NCBI RefSeq assembly: GCF_900111685.1
Contig: NZ_FOHX01000008.1
Coordinates: forward strand, 1-64,000
DNA length: 64,000 bases
Direction of reading: 5' to 3'
Source of the DNA: Nonomuraea wenchangensis
GTDB taxonomy: Bacteria; Actinomycetota; Actinomycetes; Streptosporangiales; Streptosporangiaceae
Shown here in pieces: positions 33,925 to 42,758 of the stretch. A model generated the notes under the pieces. The model was not told the origin of the DNA, did not search any database, and worked only from the letters and a program-made list of their open reading frames with translations. Each line of letters begins with the position of its first letter. Position 1 is the first letter of the stretch. The translations under genes were made by a program, and so were the position numbers.

Positions 33925-34971
33925 ATGGCCCGTCTGCTGCTCCGGCGGCTCGTCACGAGCGTCGTCGTGCTGCTCGGCCTTGCCGTCGTCACGTTCCTGA
34001 TGACCCAGGTGCTGCCCGGCGACCCCGCCCGGGCAGCGGCCGGGCGCAACGCGACGGCCGAGCAGGTCGCCGCCGTCGCCGCCCGGCTGGGCCTGGACCG
34101 GCCGCTGTGGGACCAGTTCCTGGCCTACATGGGGCGGCTGCTCCAGGGGGATCTCGGGACGTCGGTGTTCACCCAGCGGCCGGTGCTGGAGGATGTCGCG
34201 GCCATGCTGCCCTCCTCGGTGGAGCTGGTCCTCGCCGCCATGGTGATCAACATCGCGGTGGCGGTGCCCCTGGGCACCTACGCCGCCTGGCGCAACGGCC
34301 GGGCGGCGGACGCCGCCGCCCGGCTCATCACCCTGCTGGGCGCGGCCATGCCGGTCTTCTGGCTCGGCCTGATGCTCCAGCTCCTGTTCGCCGCCCAGCT
34401 CAGGGTGCTGCCCCTCACCGGGCAGCTCTCCTTCGGCAAGCAGGTGCCCGCCATCACCGGCATGACGTCGGTGGACGCGCTGCTCGGCGGCGACCTGGCG
34501 GCCTTCGGCGACGCCGTCGCGCACCTGGTGCTGCCGGCGATCACGCTCGCCGCGTCGTTCGTGGCGGTGGTGGCGAGGACGGTGCGCTCCTCGATGCTCA
34601 CCGCGCTCAGCTCCGACTACATCCAGCTCGCCCGCGCCACCGGCGCGTCGGAGCTGCGCGTGGTGGTGCTGCACGGCCTGCGCAACGCGCTGGTGCCGGC
34701 CAGCACCATCCTCGGCATGCAGCTCGGCTGGATGCTCGGCTCCACCGTCCTGGTCGAGTCCGTCTTCGGCAGGACCGGCATCGGCGCCTACGCGGTGACC
34801 GCGGTCCTGCAGAACGACCTGTACGCCGTGATCGGCACCGTTCTCGTGATCGGAGTGGTCTTCGTGCTGGCGAACATCGCCGTCGACCTCGTCCAGCTCT
34901 GGCTCAACCCGCGGCTGCGCCATACCGGCGGCCGCGCCCGCCGGACGGCCAGGACGGAGGTGCCCGCATGA
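33925..34971 (+). CDS. Opp/Dpp-type ABC transporter permease (DppB-like)
   Basis: A 348-residue inner-membrane permease. It has the DppB-type N-terminus (MARLLLRRLVTSVVVLLGLAVVTFLMTQVLPGDPA), a large first loop, and the EAA-type cytoplasmic motif DYIQLARATGASELRVVVLHGLRNALVP (about 232-260) that contacts the ATPase. Six transmembrane helices are apparent. GGAGGG lies about 9 nt before the ATG. The next permease overlaps by 4 nt. Confidence 0.93.
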   Translation: MARLLLRRLVTSVVVLLGLAVVTFLMTQVLPGDPARAAAGRNATAEQVAAVAARLGLDRPLWDQFLAYMGRLLQGDLGTSVFTQRPVLEDVAAMLPSSVELVLAAMVINIAVAVPLGTYAAWRNGRAADAAARLITLLGAAMPVFWLGLMLQLLFAAQLRVLPLTGQLSFGKQVPAITGMTSVDALLGGDLAAFGDAVAHLVLPAITLAASFVAVVARTVRSSMLTALSSDYIQLARATGASELRVVVLHGLRNALVPASTILGMQLGWMLGSTVLVESVFGRTGIGAYAVTAVLQNDLYAVIGTVLVIGVVFVLANIAVDLVQLWLNPRLRHTGGRARRTARTEVPA

Positions 34972-35837
34972 GCGCCACCACGACCGGGATCGCCACCGGG
35001 GTGGCGGCCCGGATCCGGCACCGGGTGCCCTTCGTGGAGGGCGCCGCACTGGCGGTGGCCGTCGTCGTCGTCGCGATGGCGGCCGTCGGGCCGCTCGTCG
35101 CGCCGCACGACCCGTACGCGGTGAACCTGACCGACGCGCTGCTGCCGCCCTCGGCCGAGCACTGGTTCGGCACCGACGCCAACGGCCGGGACGTGCTGAG
35201 CCGCGTCCTTCACGGCGCCCGCGTCACCCTGCCCGCCACGCTGGTCGTCATCGCCGCCTCCACCGTGATCGGCGTGCTGATCGGCACCGTCGCCGCGCTC
35301 GGCGGCAAGGTCGTCGACGAGGTGCTGATGCGCATCACCGACATCGGCCTGTCGCTGCCGGCGATCATCCTGGCCCTCGGGCTGTCGGCCGCGCTCGGGC
35401 CCGGCCTGTCCTCCGCCGTCATCGCCCTGTCGGTCACCTGGTGGCCCGGCTACGCCCGCCTGGCCCGCACGCTGGTGCGCGAGGTCAAGGACGCCGAGTA
35501 CGTCGACGCGGCCCGCGTCCTGGGCGTCCCCCAGGGCCGGCTGATCTTCCGGCACATCCTGCCCAACGCGCTCAACACCCTCTACGTGCAGACGACCGTG
35601 GACGTCGGCGCGGTGATGCTGGTGATCTCCGGCCTGTCCTTCATCGGCGTGGGCGCCCAGGTGCCCTCCGCCGAGTGGGGCGCGATGATCGCCGGCGAGG
35701 CCAACAACCTCACCAACGCCTGGTGGGCCGTCGCCTTCCCTGGCCTGGCCCTGCTGCTGACCGCCCTGGCCTTCAACCTGGTGGGCGACTGGCTGCGGGT
35801 GCGCAACGACCCGACGATCCGCCGGGAGGCACGATGA
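34968..35837 (+). CDS. Opp/Dpp-type ABC transporter permease (DppC-like)
   Basis: A 289-residue permease of the DppC type. HWFGTDANGRDVLSRVLHGARVTL is the family signature after the first helix, and EYVDAARVLGVPQGRLIFRHILPNALNTL (about 173-203) is the EAA loop. It pairs with the upstream permease to form the membrane channel. ATG overlaps the previous stop by 4 nt and the next gene overlaps its stop by 4 nt, so all transporter parts are translationally coupled. Confidence 0.93.
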   Translation: MSATTTGIATGVAARIRHRVPFVEGAALAVAVVVVAMAAVGPLVAPHDPYAVNLTDALLPPSAEHWFGTDANGRDVLSRVLHGARVTLPATLVVIAASTVIGVLIGTVAALGGKVVDEVLMRITDIGLSLPAIILALGLSAALGPGLSSAVIALSVTWWPGYARLARTLVREVKDAEYVDAARVLGVPQGRLIFRHILPNALNTLYVQTTVDVGAVMLVISGLSFIGVGAQVPSAEWGAMIAGEANNLTNAWWAVAFPGLALLLTALAFNLVGDWLRVRNDPTIRREAR

Positions 35838-36679
35838 GCACCGATCCCCTGCTGCGCGTCCGCGACCTGCGGGTGTCCTACCCGACGCCGGCGGGCCCCG
35901 CGCAGGTCGTCCACGGCGTCGACCTCGACCTCGCCCCCGGCGAACGGGTCGCCCTCGTCGGCGAGTCCGGATCCGGCAAGTCCGTCACGGCCCGCGCCGT
36001 GCTCCGCCTCGACCCCGACGCGCGCCTGTCCGGCCGGATCGAGCTGGAGGGCGTCGACCTGCTGAAGCTGCCGCCGCGCAGGATGCGCGAGATCCGCGGC
36101 GGCCGCGTCGGCCTGGTCTTCCAGGACCCGCTCGCCTCGCTCAACCCCGTCATGACGATCGGCCGCCAGGTCATGCAGCCGCTCCTCATCCGCGGCGTGC
36201 CCAGGAAGGTCGCCCGCCGCCGCGCCGTCGACCTGCTCGAACGGCTCGGCGTGCGCGACGCCGAGCACCGCGCCGACGACTACCCGCACCAGTTCTCCGG
36301 CGGCATGCGGCAGCGCGTCGTGATCGCCATCGCGGTCATCGCCGAGCCCGCCCTGCTCATCGCCGACGAACCCACGACCGCGCTGGACGTACGCGTCCAG
36401 GCCCGCGTGCTGGAGCTGCTGCGCGAGCTGGCCGACGAGCGCGGCATGTCCATCCTGCTCATCACCCACGACCTGGGCATCGTCGCCGGGTTCGCCCAGC
36501 GGGCGGTCGTGATGCGCCACGGCCGGCCCGTCGAGACCGGCACCGTCGAGCAGATCTACACCGCGCCCCGCGACCCGTACACCAAGGCGCTGCTGGCCGC
36601 CGTCCCCCGCATCGGCGGCGACGTCACCCGGCCGCTCGCCGTCATCGGCGCCGCCGGCGAGGAGAAGGAGGGATCGTGA
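35834..36679 (+). CDS. Opp/Dpp-type ABC transporter ATPase (OppD-like)
   Basis: A 281-residue ATPase. Walker A is GESGSGKS, the Q-loop is VFQDPLASLNP, the signature FSGGMRQR, Walker B LLIADEPTTALD, and the switch His in LLITHDLGIV. The C-terminal stretch YTKALLAAVPR is the oligopeptide-transporter extension start, without the Fe-S cysteine set present in some OppD proteins. It energises the permease pair together with the next gene. Confidence 0.93.
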   Translation: MSTDPLLRVRDLRVSYPTPAGPAQVVHGVDLDLAPGERVALVGESGSGKSVTARAVLRLDPDARLSGRIELEGVDLLKLPPRRMREIRGGRVGLVFQDPLASLNPVMTIGRQVMQPLLIRGVPRKVARRRAVDLLERLGVRDAEHRADDYPHQFSGGMRQRVVIAIAVIAEPALLIADEPTTALDVRVQARVLELLRELADERGMSILLITHDLGIVAGFAQRAVVMRHGRPVETGTVEQIYTAPRDPYTKALLAAVPRIGGDVTRPLAVIGAAGEEKEGS

Positions 36680-37470
36680 GCGAGCCGCTGCTCCAGGTCC
36701 GCGACCTGGTCAAGACGTTCGGCGGGCGGCCCGTCCTCGCCGGCGTCTCCTTCGACGTGGCGCCGGGCGAGGTCCTCGGCCTGGTCGGGGAGTCCGGGTC
36801 CGGCAAGTCCACCACCGCCCGCTGCGTCACCCGCCTCACCCGCCCCGACAGCGGCCAGATCCTGCTCGGCGGCCGGGACGTGCTGGCCGCCGGGCGGCGC
36901 GAGCTGCGGGCGCTGCGCGCCGACATGCAGATGGTCTTCCAGGACCCGTACGCGTCGCTGAACCCGCGCATGACCGTGGCCGAGCTCATCGGCGAGCCGC
37001 TGCTCGTGCACGGGCTGGAGCCGGACCGGCGGCGCCGCCGCGAGCGGGCCGCCGAGCTGCTGGAGACGGTCGGGATGACGGCCGAGCACCTGGACCGCCA
37101 CCCGCGCTCGTTCTCCGGCGGGCAGCGCCAGCGCATCTCCATCGCCCGCGCGCTCGCGGTGGAGCCGCGGCTGCTCATCTGCGACGAACCGGTCTCCTCG
37201 CTGGACGTCTCGGTCCAGGCCCAGGTGCTGAACCTGCTGCGCGACCTGCGCGAACGGCTGGGCCTGTCGATCCTGTTCATCGCCCACGACCTGGCGGTCG
37301 TCTACTACCTGTGCGACCGGGTCGCCGTCATGCTGGGCGGCGAGCTCGCCGAGATCGGCACCCGCGAGCAGATCTACGGCGACCCCGCACACCCCTACAC
37401 CCGCTCGCTGCTCGACGCCGTGCCCGTCCCGGACCCGGCGCTCGCCCGGCAGCGTCCCTCCAGCACCTGA
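36676..37470 (+). CDS. Opp/Dpp-type ABC transporter ATPase (OppF-like)
   Basis: A 264-residue ATPase. Walker A is GESGSGKST, the Q-loop VFQDPYASLNPRMTV, the signature FSGGQRQRISIARAL, Walker B LLICDEPVSSLD, and the switch His is in LFIAHDLAVV. The HPYTRSLLDAVPVPDP end is typical of OppF/DppF. GTG start overlaps the previous stop by 4 nt. Completes a full five-component importer. Confidence 0.93.
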   Translation: MSEPLLQVRDLVKTFGGRPVLAGVSFDVAPGEVLGLVGESGSGKSTTARCVTRLTRPDSGQILLGGRDVLAAGRRELRALRADMQMVFQDPYASLNPRMTVAELIGEPLLVHGLEPDRRRRRERAAELLETVGMTAEHLDRHPRSFSGGQRQRISIARALAVEPRLLICDEPVSSLDVSVQAQVLNLLRDLRERLGLSILFIAHDLAVVYYLCDRVAVMLGGELAEIGTREQIYGDPAHPYTRSLLDAVPVPDPALARQRPSST

Positions 37471-37481
37471 AGGAGCACCCC

Positions 37482-37871
37482 ATGGACAATCTGCGCATGT
37501 TCGTCAACGGCCAGGCCATGTCCGGCGGCAGCCTGAACACCGCGCTGGCCGGCGCCCGCTTCCTCGGCCCGGCGACGACCGCGCCCCTCTACCGGTTCTA
37601 CTCCGTACGCGACGAGTTCCCCGGCCTGCACCCCGTCGGCGCGGGCGGCCACGCGGTGCCCGGCGAGCTGTACGAGGTCACCTACGAGATCCTGCGCGAG
37701 CACCTGCTGCCGGGCGAGCCGCCCGAGCTGGAGCTGGGCGTGATCGAGCTGGCCGACGGCAGCGGCACGCTGTCGATGCGGATGCGCGCCGAGGCGCTGC
37801 GGGCGCCGGGCGTCACCGACATCAGCGAGGCCGGCGGCTGGCGGGCGCACCTGGCCGGAACGGGCCGATGA
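37482..37871 (+). CDS. Stand-alone allophanate-hydrolase C-terminal-like protein
   Basis: A 129-residue protein. MFVNGQAMSGGSLNTALAGARFLGPATTAPLYRFYSV, then FPGLHPV, GHAVPGELYEVTYEIL, LELGVIELADGSG and ISEAGGWRAHL follow the C-terminal (GGCT-like fold) domain of allophanate hydrolases, which in the full enzyme finishes urea-carboxylate breakdown. Here no amidase half is present. AAGGAG sits 8 nt before the ATG, and the hydantoinase gene overlaps by 4 nt. Its place suggests work on a ureido or carbamoyl product, or a gamma-glutamylcyclotransferase-like step. Activity is inference. Confidence 0.75.
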   Translation: MDNLRMFVNGQAMSGGSLNTALAGARFLGPATTAPLYRFYSVRDEFPGLHPVGAGGHAVPGELYEVTYEILREHLLPGEPPELELGVIELADGSGTLSMRMRAEALRAPGVTDISEAGGWRAHLAGTGR

Positions 37872-39295
37872 GCGGGCCGACGAGCGGGCCGATGAGCGGG
37901 CCCGAGCCGGTGGTGATCCGCGGCGGCACGGTCGCCGAGGCGGCCTGGAGCGCACCGGCGGACGTGTTCATCGCCGGCGGTAAGGTCACGGCGCTGGCCG
38001 AGCCCGGCACCCCCGCGCCGCCCGGCACGACCGAGATCGACGCCGCCGGCATGCTGGTGCTGCCCGGCGGCGTCGACCCGCACTGCCACGTCGGCTTCAC
38101 CTCCGGCGCGTTCACCTCGCTCGACGACTACCGCCAGTGCACGACGGCGGCCGTCTTCGGCGGCACCACCACCATCGTCGACTTCGCCATCCCCCGCCCC
38201 GGCCAGTCGCCCGCCGACGCCGCCCACGCCCAGCGCGCCAAGGCGGCCGGCGGCCTGTGCGACAGCGCCCTGCACGCCTGCGTCGTCCAATGGGACGACA
38301 CGGTGCCCGAGCAGCTGCGCTCGCTGGTCGCCGACGGCATGCCGACGGTGAAGATGTTCACCACCTACCGCGGCGAGACGATGGCCGACGAGGACACCAT
38401 CCTGAAGACCATGTCCACGCTGCGCGACCTGGGCGGCATGGTGGTGATCCACTGCGAGGCCAACCACATCATCGAGGACACCCAGACGCGCTGCTCCCAC
38501 GACGGCAGGATCGGCGCCGAGCACATGGCCGCGACCCGGCCCGAGCTGGCCGAGACCGCGTCGGTCGCCGAGGTGCTGGCCATCGCCGAGTCGCTGAAGG
38601 CGCCGGTCTACTTCGTCCACCAGTCCACGCCCGAGGCCGTCGAGCTGGTCGCCGCCGCCCGCCGGCGCGGCCTGCCGGCCTGGACCGAGTCCGTCGCCCA
38701 CCACCTGGTCCTGGACGACGGCCTCTACGCCGGGCCCGACCCCGAACGGTTCGTGTGCTGCCCGCCGCTGCGCCCGCGCCCCGTGGTGGACGGGCTCGCC
38801 CGCCACCTGGCCACCGGCGAGATCACCACGATCGGCAGCGACCACTGCTGCTACGACGTGGCGCAGAAGCAGTCGCGCCGCACCGACGTACGCGCCATGC
38901 CGAACGGCCTGCCGGGCGTCGAGACCCGCCTGCCGGTGATCTTCTCGGAGTTCGTGGCGGGCGGCGACCTGCCCGTCACCCGGTTCGTCGAGCTCACCGC
39001 GGCCAACCCGGCGCGCGCCAACGGCCTCTATCCGCGCAAGGGCACCCTCATGCCGGGCGCCGACGCCGACGTCGCCGTCTGGGACCCCTCCGCCCGCTGG
39101 ACGATCACCTCCGGCGGGCTCCACATGGCGACCGACTACACGCCGTACGAGGGCAGGGCGGTGACGGGACGGCCGCGTACGGTGCTGGTCGGCGGCCGGG
39201 TGGTGGTCCACGACGGCGTGCTCACCGACCCCGAGCCGCGCGGCCGGCACCTGCGCGCCCGCCCGATCACCGCTGCTCGTGGGCGATGTTCATGA
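37868..39295 (+). CDS. D-hydantoinase / dihydropyrimidinase family amidohydrolase
   Basis: A 475-residue cyclic amidohydrolase. Metal ligands: DPHCHVG (His-x-His), Lys in TVKMFTTYRG (carboxylated lysine), His in VIHCEAN, His in VHQSTPE and Asp in GSDHCCY. It should open hydantoin, dihydropyrimidine or similar imide rings to N-carbamoyl acids in the cytoplasm. The first 13 residues repeat MSGPTSGPMSGP, so a start at the second ATG (37892) is possible. It is the last gene of the cluster; its 3' end overlaps the convergent MFS gene by 29 nt. Confidence 0.9.
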   Translation: MSGPTSGPMSGPEPVVIRGGTVAEAAWSAPADVFIAGGKVTALAEPGTPAPPGTTEIDAAGMLVLPGGVDPHCHVGFTSGAFTSLDDYRQCTTAAVFGGTTTIVDFAIPRPGQSPADAAHAQRAKAAGGLCDSALHACVVQWDDTVPEQLRSLVADGMPTVKMFTTYRGETMADEDTILKTMSTLRDLGGMVVIHCEANHIIEDTQTRCSHDGRIGAEHMAATRPELAETASVAEVLAIAESLKAPVYFVHQSTPEAVELVAAARRRGLPAWTESVAHHLVLDDGLYAGPDPERFVCCPPLRPRPVVDGLARHLATGEITTIGSDHCCYDVAQKQSRRTDVRAMPNGLPGVETRLPVIFSEFVAGGDLPVTRFVELTAANPARANGLYPRKGTLMPGADADVAVWDPSARWTITSGGLHMATDYTPYEGRAVTGRPRTVLVGGRVVVHDGVLTDPEPRGRHLRARPITAARGRCS

Positions 39296-40496
39296 GCTGC
39301 CGCCACAGCAGGACCACGAACACCGCGGACCCGGCGAAGGCGAACCAGAAGGGCGCCGCGACGCCGAACCGGGTGGCCAGGACACCGCCGATCAGCGAGC
39401 CGACCACGAGACCGGCGTAGGTGCAGACGGTGTTGACGCTGCCCACCCGGCCCTGCAGCTCGTGCGGGACCGCGCGCTGGCGCACGGTGACCGAGGTGGT
39501 GCCCCAGATGAAGGCGTGCGCGCCGAAGGCCAGGAAGATGCCTCCGGCGACCCACGGCGAACGGGTCAGGGCCAGGCCCAGATGGGTGAGCGTCTCGATG
39601 ATGAGCCCGATCCGCATCAGCGCGCCGAGGCTGACCCTGCGGGTGACGGCCCCGTACAGGCCGGTGCCGATCAGGCCGCCGATCCCGCCGATCGTGGTCA
39701 TCAGCCCGAAGCCGACGGCGCCGAGGCCGAGCTGCTCCTGGGTGTAGAGGACGAGGACCGACCAGGCCGCGCCGAACGTGAAGTTGAAGATCAGGATGGT
39801 GAGCGCCAGCGTGCGGACCGCCGCGTGCCGCACGGTCCAGCCGAACCCCTCCACCAGCGCCCGCACGGTGTCCGGCCCGCGCTCCGCGGCCGGGCGCTCG
39901 CGCGGCGGCAGCGTGATCCGGGAGACCAGGACGATCCCCGCCGCCACCAGCAGCAGCTGCGCGGCGAACGGCCAGGCCAGGCCCAGCCCGAACAGCGCCG
40001 CCCCGACCGGCGGCCCGGCGAGCTGGTTGAGCGTGATGAACCCGGTCCCCAGGCGGGCGTTGGCGACGACGAGATCGTCCCTGGCGACCAGCATCGGGGT
40101 CAGCGTGGCGGTCGCGTTGTCGGCGAACACCTCGGCGACGGACCGCAGCGTGAGCGCGATCAGCGCCGTCGCCACGGTCAGGCCGCCGGTCATCAGGAGC
40201 ACGACGAGCGCCGCCAGCACCACGGCCCGGGCCATGTTGGCGACGAGCACGATCACGCGCCGGTCGTGTCGGTCCGACAGCACGCCCGCGTACAGGCTGA
40301 ACACCAGCGGCGGAGCCCACGCCACCAGGGCCGCCAGCGAGATCATCAGCGGGTCGCGGGTGAGCGTCGCGATCAGCAGGGGGCCCGCCGCCGCGGCCAC
40401 CCCGTCGCCGAGGTTCGTCAGCCAGCTGGAGGCCAGCAACCATCGAAATCCTGTCCCGAGGCTCGCGGGCAGGACTCGCTCCACCACTGTGATCAC
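39267..40496 (-). CDS. MFS transporter (EntS-like exporter)
   Basis: A 12-helix major facilitator, about 409 residues from GTG 40496. The loop motif LSDRHDRRVIVLVANMARAVV between helices 2 and 3, RSVAEVFADNATATLTPMLV and VPHELQGRVGSVNTVCTYAG are typical of the EntS/drug-exporter branch. The start is not certain: GTG codons at 40496, 40487 and 40484 are in frame and none has a good ribosome site. It faces the catabolic cluster tail to tail, so it need not belong to it. Confidence 0.83.
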   Translation of the reverse strand: MITVVERVLPASLGTGFRWLLASSWLTNLGDGVAAAAGPLLIATLTRDPLMISLAALVAWAPPLVFSLYAGVLSDRHDRRVIVLVANMARAVVLAALVVLLMTGGLTVATALIALTLRSVAEVFADNATATLTPMLVARDDLVVANARLGTGFITLNQLAGPPVGAALFGLGLAWPFAAQLLLVAAGIVLVSRITLPPRERPAAERGPDTVRALVEGFGWTVRHAAVRTLALTILIFNFTFGAAWSVLVLYTQEQLGLGAVGFGLMTTIGGIGGLIGTGLYGAVTRRVSLGALMRIGLIIETLTHLGLALTRSPWVAGGIFLAFGAHAFIWGTTSVTVRQRAVPHELQGRVGSVNTVCTYAGLVVGSLIGGVLATRFGVAAPFWFAFAGSAVFVVLLWRQLMNIAHEQR

Positions 40497-40595
40497 GAGC
40501 GCAAAACCATACGAGCCCGGATCATCCACCAGCAACGGGTTTTCGCGGCTCAGCGCGGCAATCCGCCCCCACGATGACGGCGATAAGGTACGCCG

Positions 40596-42758
40596 GTGGA
40601 CAACGTGGAAAGCCTCGTCATCACCCGCAGGTTACGCGTGCCCCTCGACCCCGCCCCCGAGGGCGGCGGGCCGGGCCGGGGCGAGGTGGCCGCCCGCCAG
40701 CTCGACGCCGCGCTGCTGAGCGCCGGCTTCACCTGCTCGCCGGCGCTGCTGGAACGGCTGTCGGGGCTGAGCGTGGAGAACGTCATCGACCTCGGCGTAC
40801 GGGTCCTGGCCGCCGTCCGCCACCTGGTGGGCGACCACGTCCGGCACAACGCGTACTTCATCGACTTCCCGCGCAACGTCCCCGGCACGGCCGAGTTCTG
40901 GGCCGGCCTGATGCGGCGCTCGCTGCTCGGCCCGGACGCCTCCGTCCAGGAGGTCACGCCGCAGACCCTGGACCTGCTCACCCTGCCCGGCTACGGCGAC
41001 TACCCGCACAGCTACGCCGACCTGCTGGCCGCGCACGCCGAGCTGGTCCCGCTGGCCGGCGACCGCGTCACCGTCCTGGACCTGGGCGGCGACCTGCGCT
41101 CGGAGGCACGCGAGCTGTACCTGTCCCTCGCGGGCTCGCAGGTGCCGCTGCCGGCCGAGGACCTGGCGGCGCTGCGCGAGCTGGCCGCGTTCTGCGCCCA
41201 GCACCTGCCCGAGCTCGGCGCCGGCGGGGCGCCGGAGCACATCCCCGTGCCGGAGCACATCCCCGTGCGGGAGAACCGCGCCGTCGTCAACGAGGCGCGC
41301 CTGGCCGCCGGCCTGCCGCTGCTCGTGGACACCGTGACCGACGTGCTCCGCCTGGCCTGCGGCGCCTCCGGCGGCGACGTCACGCTCGCCACCGCCACCC
41401 GCTTCCGCTCCTTCCGCCGCGCCGAGCGCCGCGCCCTGCTGCGGGCCCTGGACGCCGTCGCCACCGACGCCGCCCTGGGCGACGTGCCCCGCTTCCGCGA
41501 GCAGTGGAAGCGGCTCGGCGAACGCCTGCACCCGCACGAGTACCCGCACCTGCCGCGCGCGGCCCACGTCTTCGACGTCGCCCGCGGCGAGCGGCGGGCG
41601 CGCGGGCTCGGCAGCCGCGTGGAGACGGCGCTGGCGGCCGGGCGCGCCCATGAGGCGGTCGAGCTGCTGGCGAGCTCCCCCGGCGCGCTGCTGCGCCGGC
41701 TGGACCACCTGCTGCGCGCCGGCACCGACCCGGCGGGGGTGCTGGCGGCGGCCGGGACGGCGGCGCGGGCCGCGTCCGGCCGGGTGCTGCTGTCGCTGCG
41801 CGAGCACCTGCACAACCGGCTCGCCCCGGCCGCCGGGCGCGTCTTCGTCAACCGGCACGGCCGGGCCTGGACGAGCGCCGACACGCGCCCCCCGCTCGCC
41901 GCGGACGTGCTGGCGCAGGCGGCCGACCTCCTGGACGAGGAGATCGCGCGGCGGCTGCCCGACCCCGGCAGGCTCGTCGTCGAGCCCGCCATGCTCGACG
42001 TCGCGCTGCCGCTGTCGGGCAAGGCGGTCGCGCCCGGCCTCGGCATGCTGCCGCGCGGCTCGCTGGCGCCGGTCGAGGGGGAGCTGCTGCGCTTCTTCGT
42101 CCACTGGCGCCAGGCCGCGCGGCGCACCGACTACGACCTGTCGGCGCTCATGCTGGACGACGCCTACGGCGACCCCGAGTACATCTCCTGGACGAACTAC
42201 ACCAATGACTTCGCCACCTACTCCGGTGACCTGACCACGGCCGCCGACGGCGCGAGCGAGTTCATCGACCTCGCCCTTCGCCGGGCCACCCGCCCGGTCG
42301 TCATCCCGCAGGTCAACATCTACGCCGGCGAGCCCTTCGACGAGGCCGCCGAGGCGTTCTTCGGGTTCATGACCAGGGACGCGGCGCAGGAGGGCCTGCC
42401 GTTCGAGCCGCGTACGGTGCGGATGAAGTCCGACCTGCGCGGCGCGGGCCGCGTCGCCCTGCCGCTGGTCTTCCTGCGCGGCGGCGACGGCGCCTGGCGG
42501 GCCAAGTGGCTGCACCTCTACCTGAAGGGCCACCCCGCCTTCAACCAGGTCGAGGGCAACCGGCTGAGCACGGGCCTGCTGGTGCGCTCGATCGTCGAAC
42601 GCGAGTACCTGACCGTGCGCCACCTGGCCGACCTGCTGGCCCGCAAGGGCGGGGCCGGCGAGCACACGACGTACCTCGGGCTGCGGGCCCCCGCCGACGC
42701 GCCGGAGGGCGCGCGGATCTACACGCCGGCGACGCTGCACGAGCTGATCCCCGCCTGA
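40596..42758 (+). CDS. Large protein with C-terminal TerD-like domain
   Basis: A 720-residue protein. Residues 1-440 are largely helical with no motif I recognise (NVIDLGVRVLAAVRHLV, DDLRSEARELYLSL-type segments). From about residue 470 the sequence LDVALPLSGKAVAPGL, FFVHWRQAARRTDYDLSALMLDD, YISWTNYTNDFATYSGDLTTAADGASEFIDLAL and NIYAGEPFDEAAEAFFGFM follows the TerD fold, which binds Ca2+ in tellurium-resistance and phage-defence-linked ter systems. A 6-residue unit PEHIPV is duplicated near 212. GTG start; role unknown, and no other ter genes are nearby. Confidence 0.72.
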   Translation: MDNVESLVITRRLRVPLDPAPEGGGPGRGEVAARQLDAALLSAGFTCSPALLERLSGLSVENVIDLGVRVLAAVRHLVGDHVRHNAYFIDFPRNVPGTAEFWAGLMRRSLLGPDASVQEVTPQTLDLLTLPGYGDYPHSYADLLAAHAELVPLAGDRVTVLDLGGDLRSEARELYLSLAGSQVPLPAEDLAALRELAAFCAQHLPELGAGGAPEHIPVPEHIPVRENRAVVNEARLAAGLPLLVDTVTDVLRLACGASGGDVTLATATRFRSFRRAERRALLRALDAVATDAALGDVPRFREQWKRLGERLHPHEYPHLPRAAHVFDVARGERRARGLGSRVETALAAGRAHEAVELLASSPGALLRRLDHLLRAGTDPAGVLAAAGTAARAASGRVLLSLREHLHNRLAPAAGRVFVNRHGRAWTSADTRPPLAADVLAQAADLLDEEIARRLPDPGRLVVEPAMLDVALPLSGKAVAPGLGMLPRGSLAPVEGELLRFFVHWRQAARRTDYDLSALMLDDAYGDPEYISWTNYTNDFATYSGDLTTAADGASEFIDLALRRATRPVVIPQVNIYAGEPFDEAAEAFFGFMTRDAAQEGLPFEPRTVRMKSDLRGAGRVALPLVFLRGGDGAWRAKWLHLYLKGHPAFNQVEGNRLSTGLLVRSIVEREYLTVRHLADLLARKGGAGEHTTYLGLRAPADAPEGARIYTPATLHELIPA

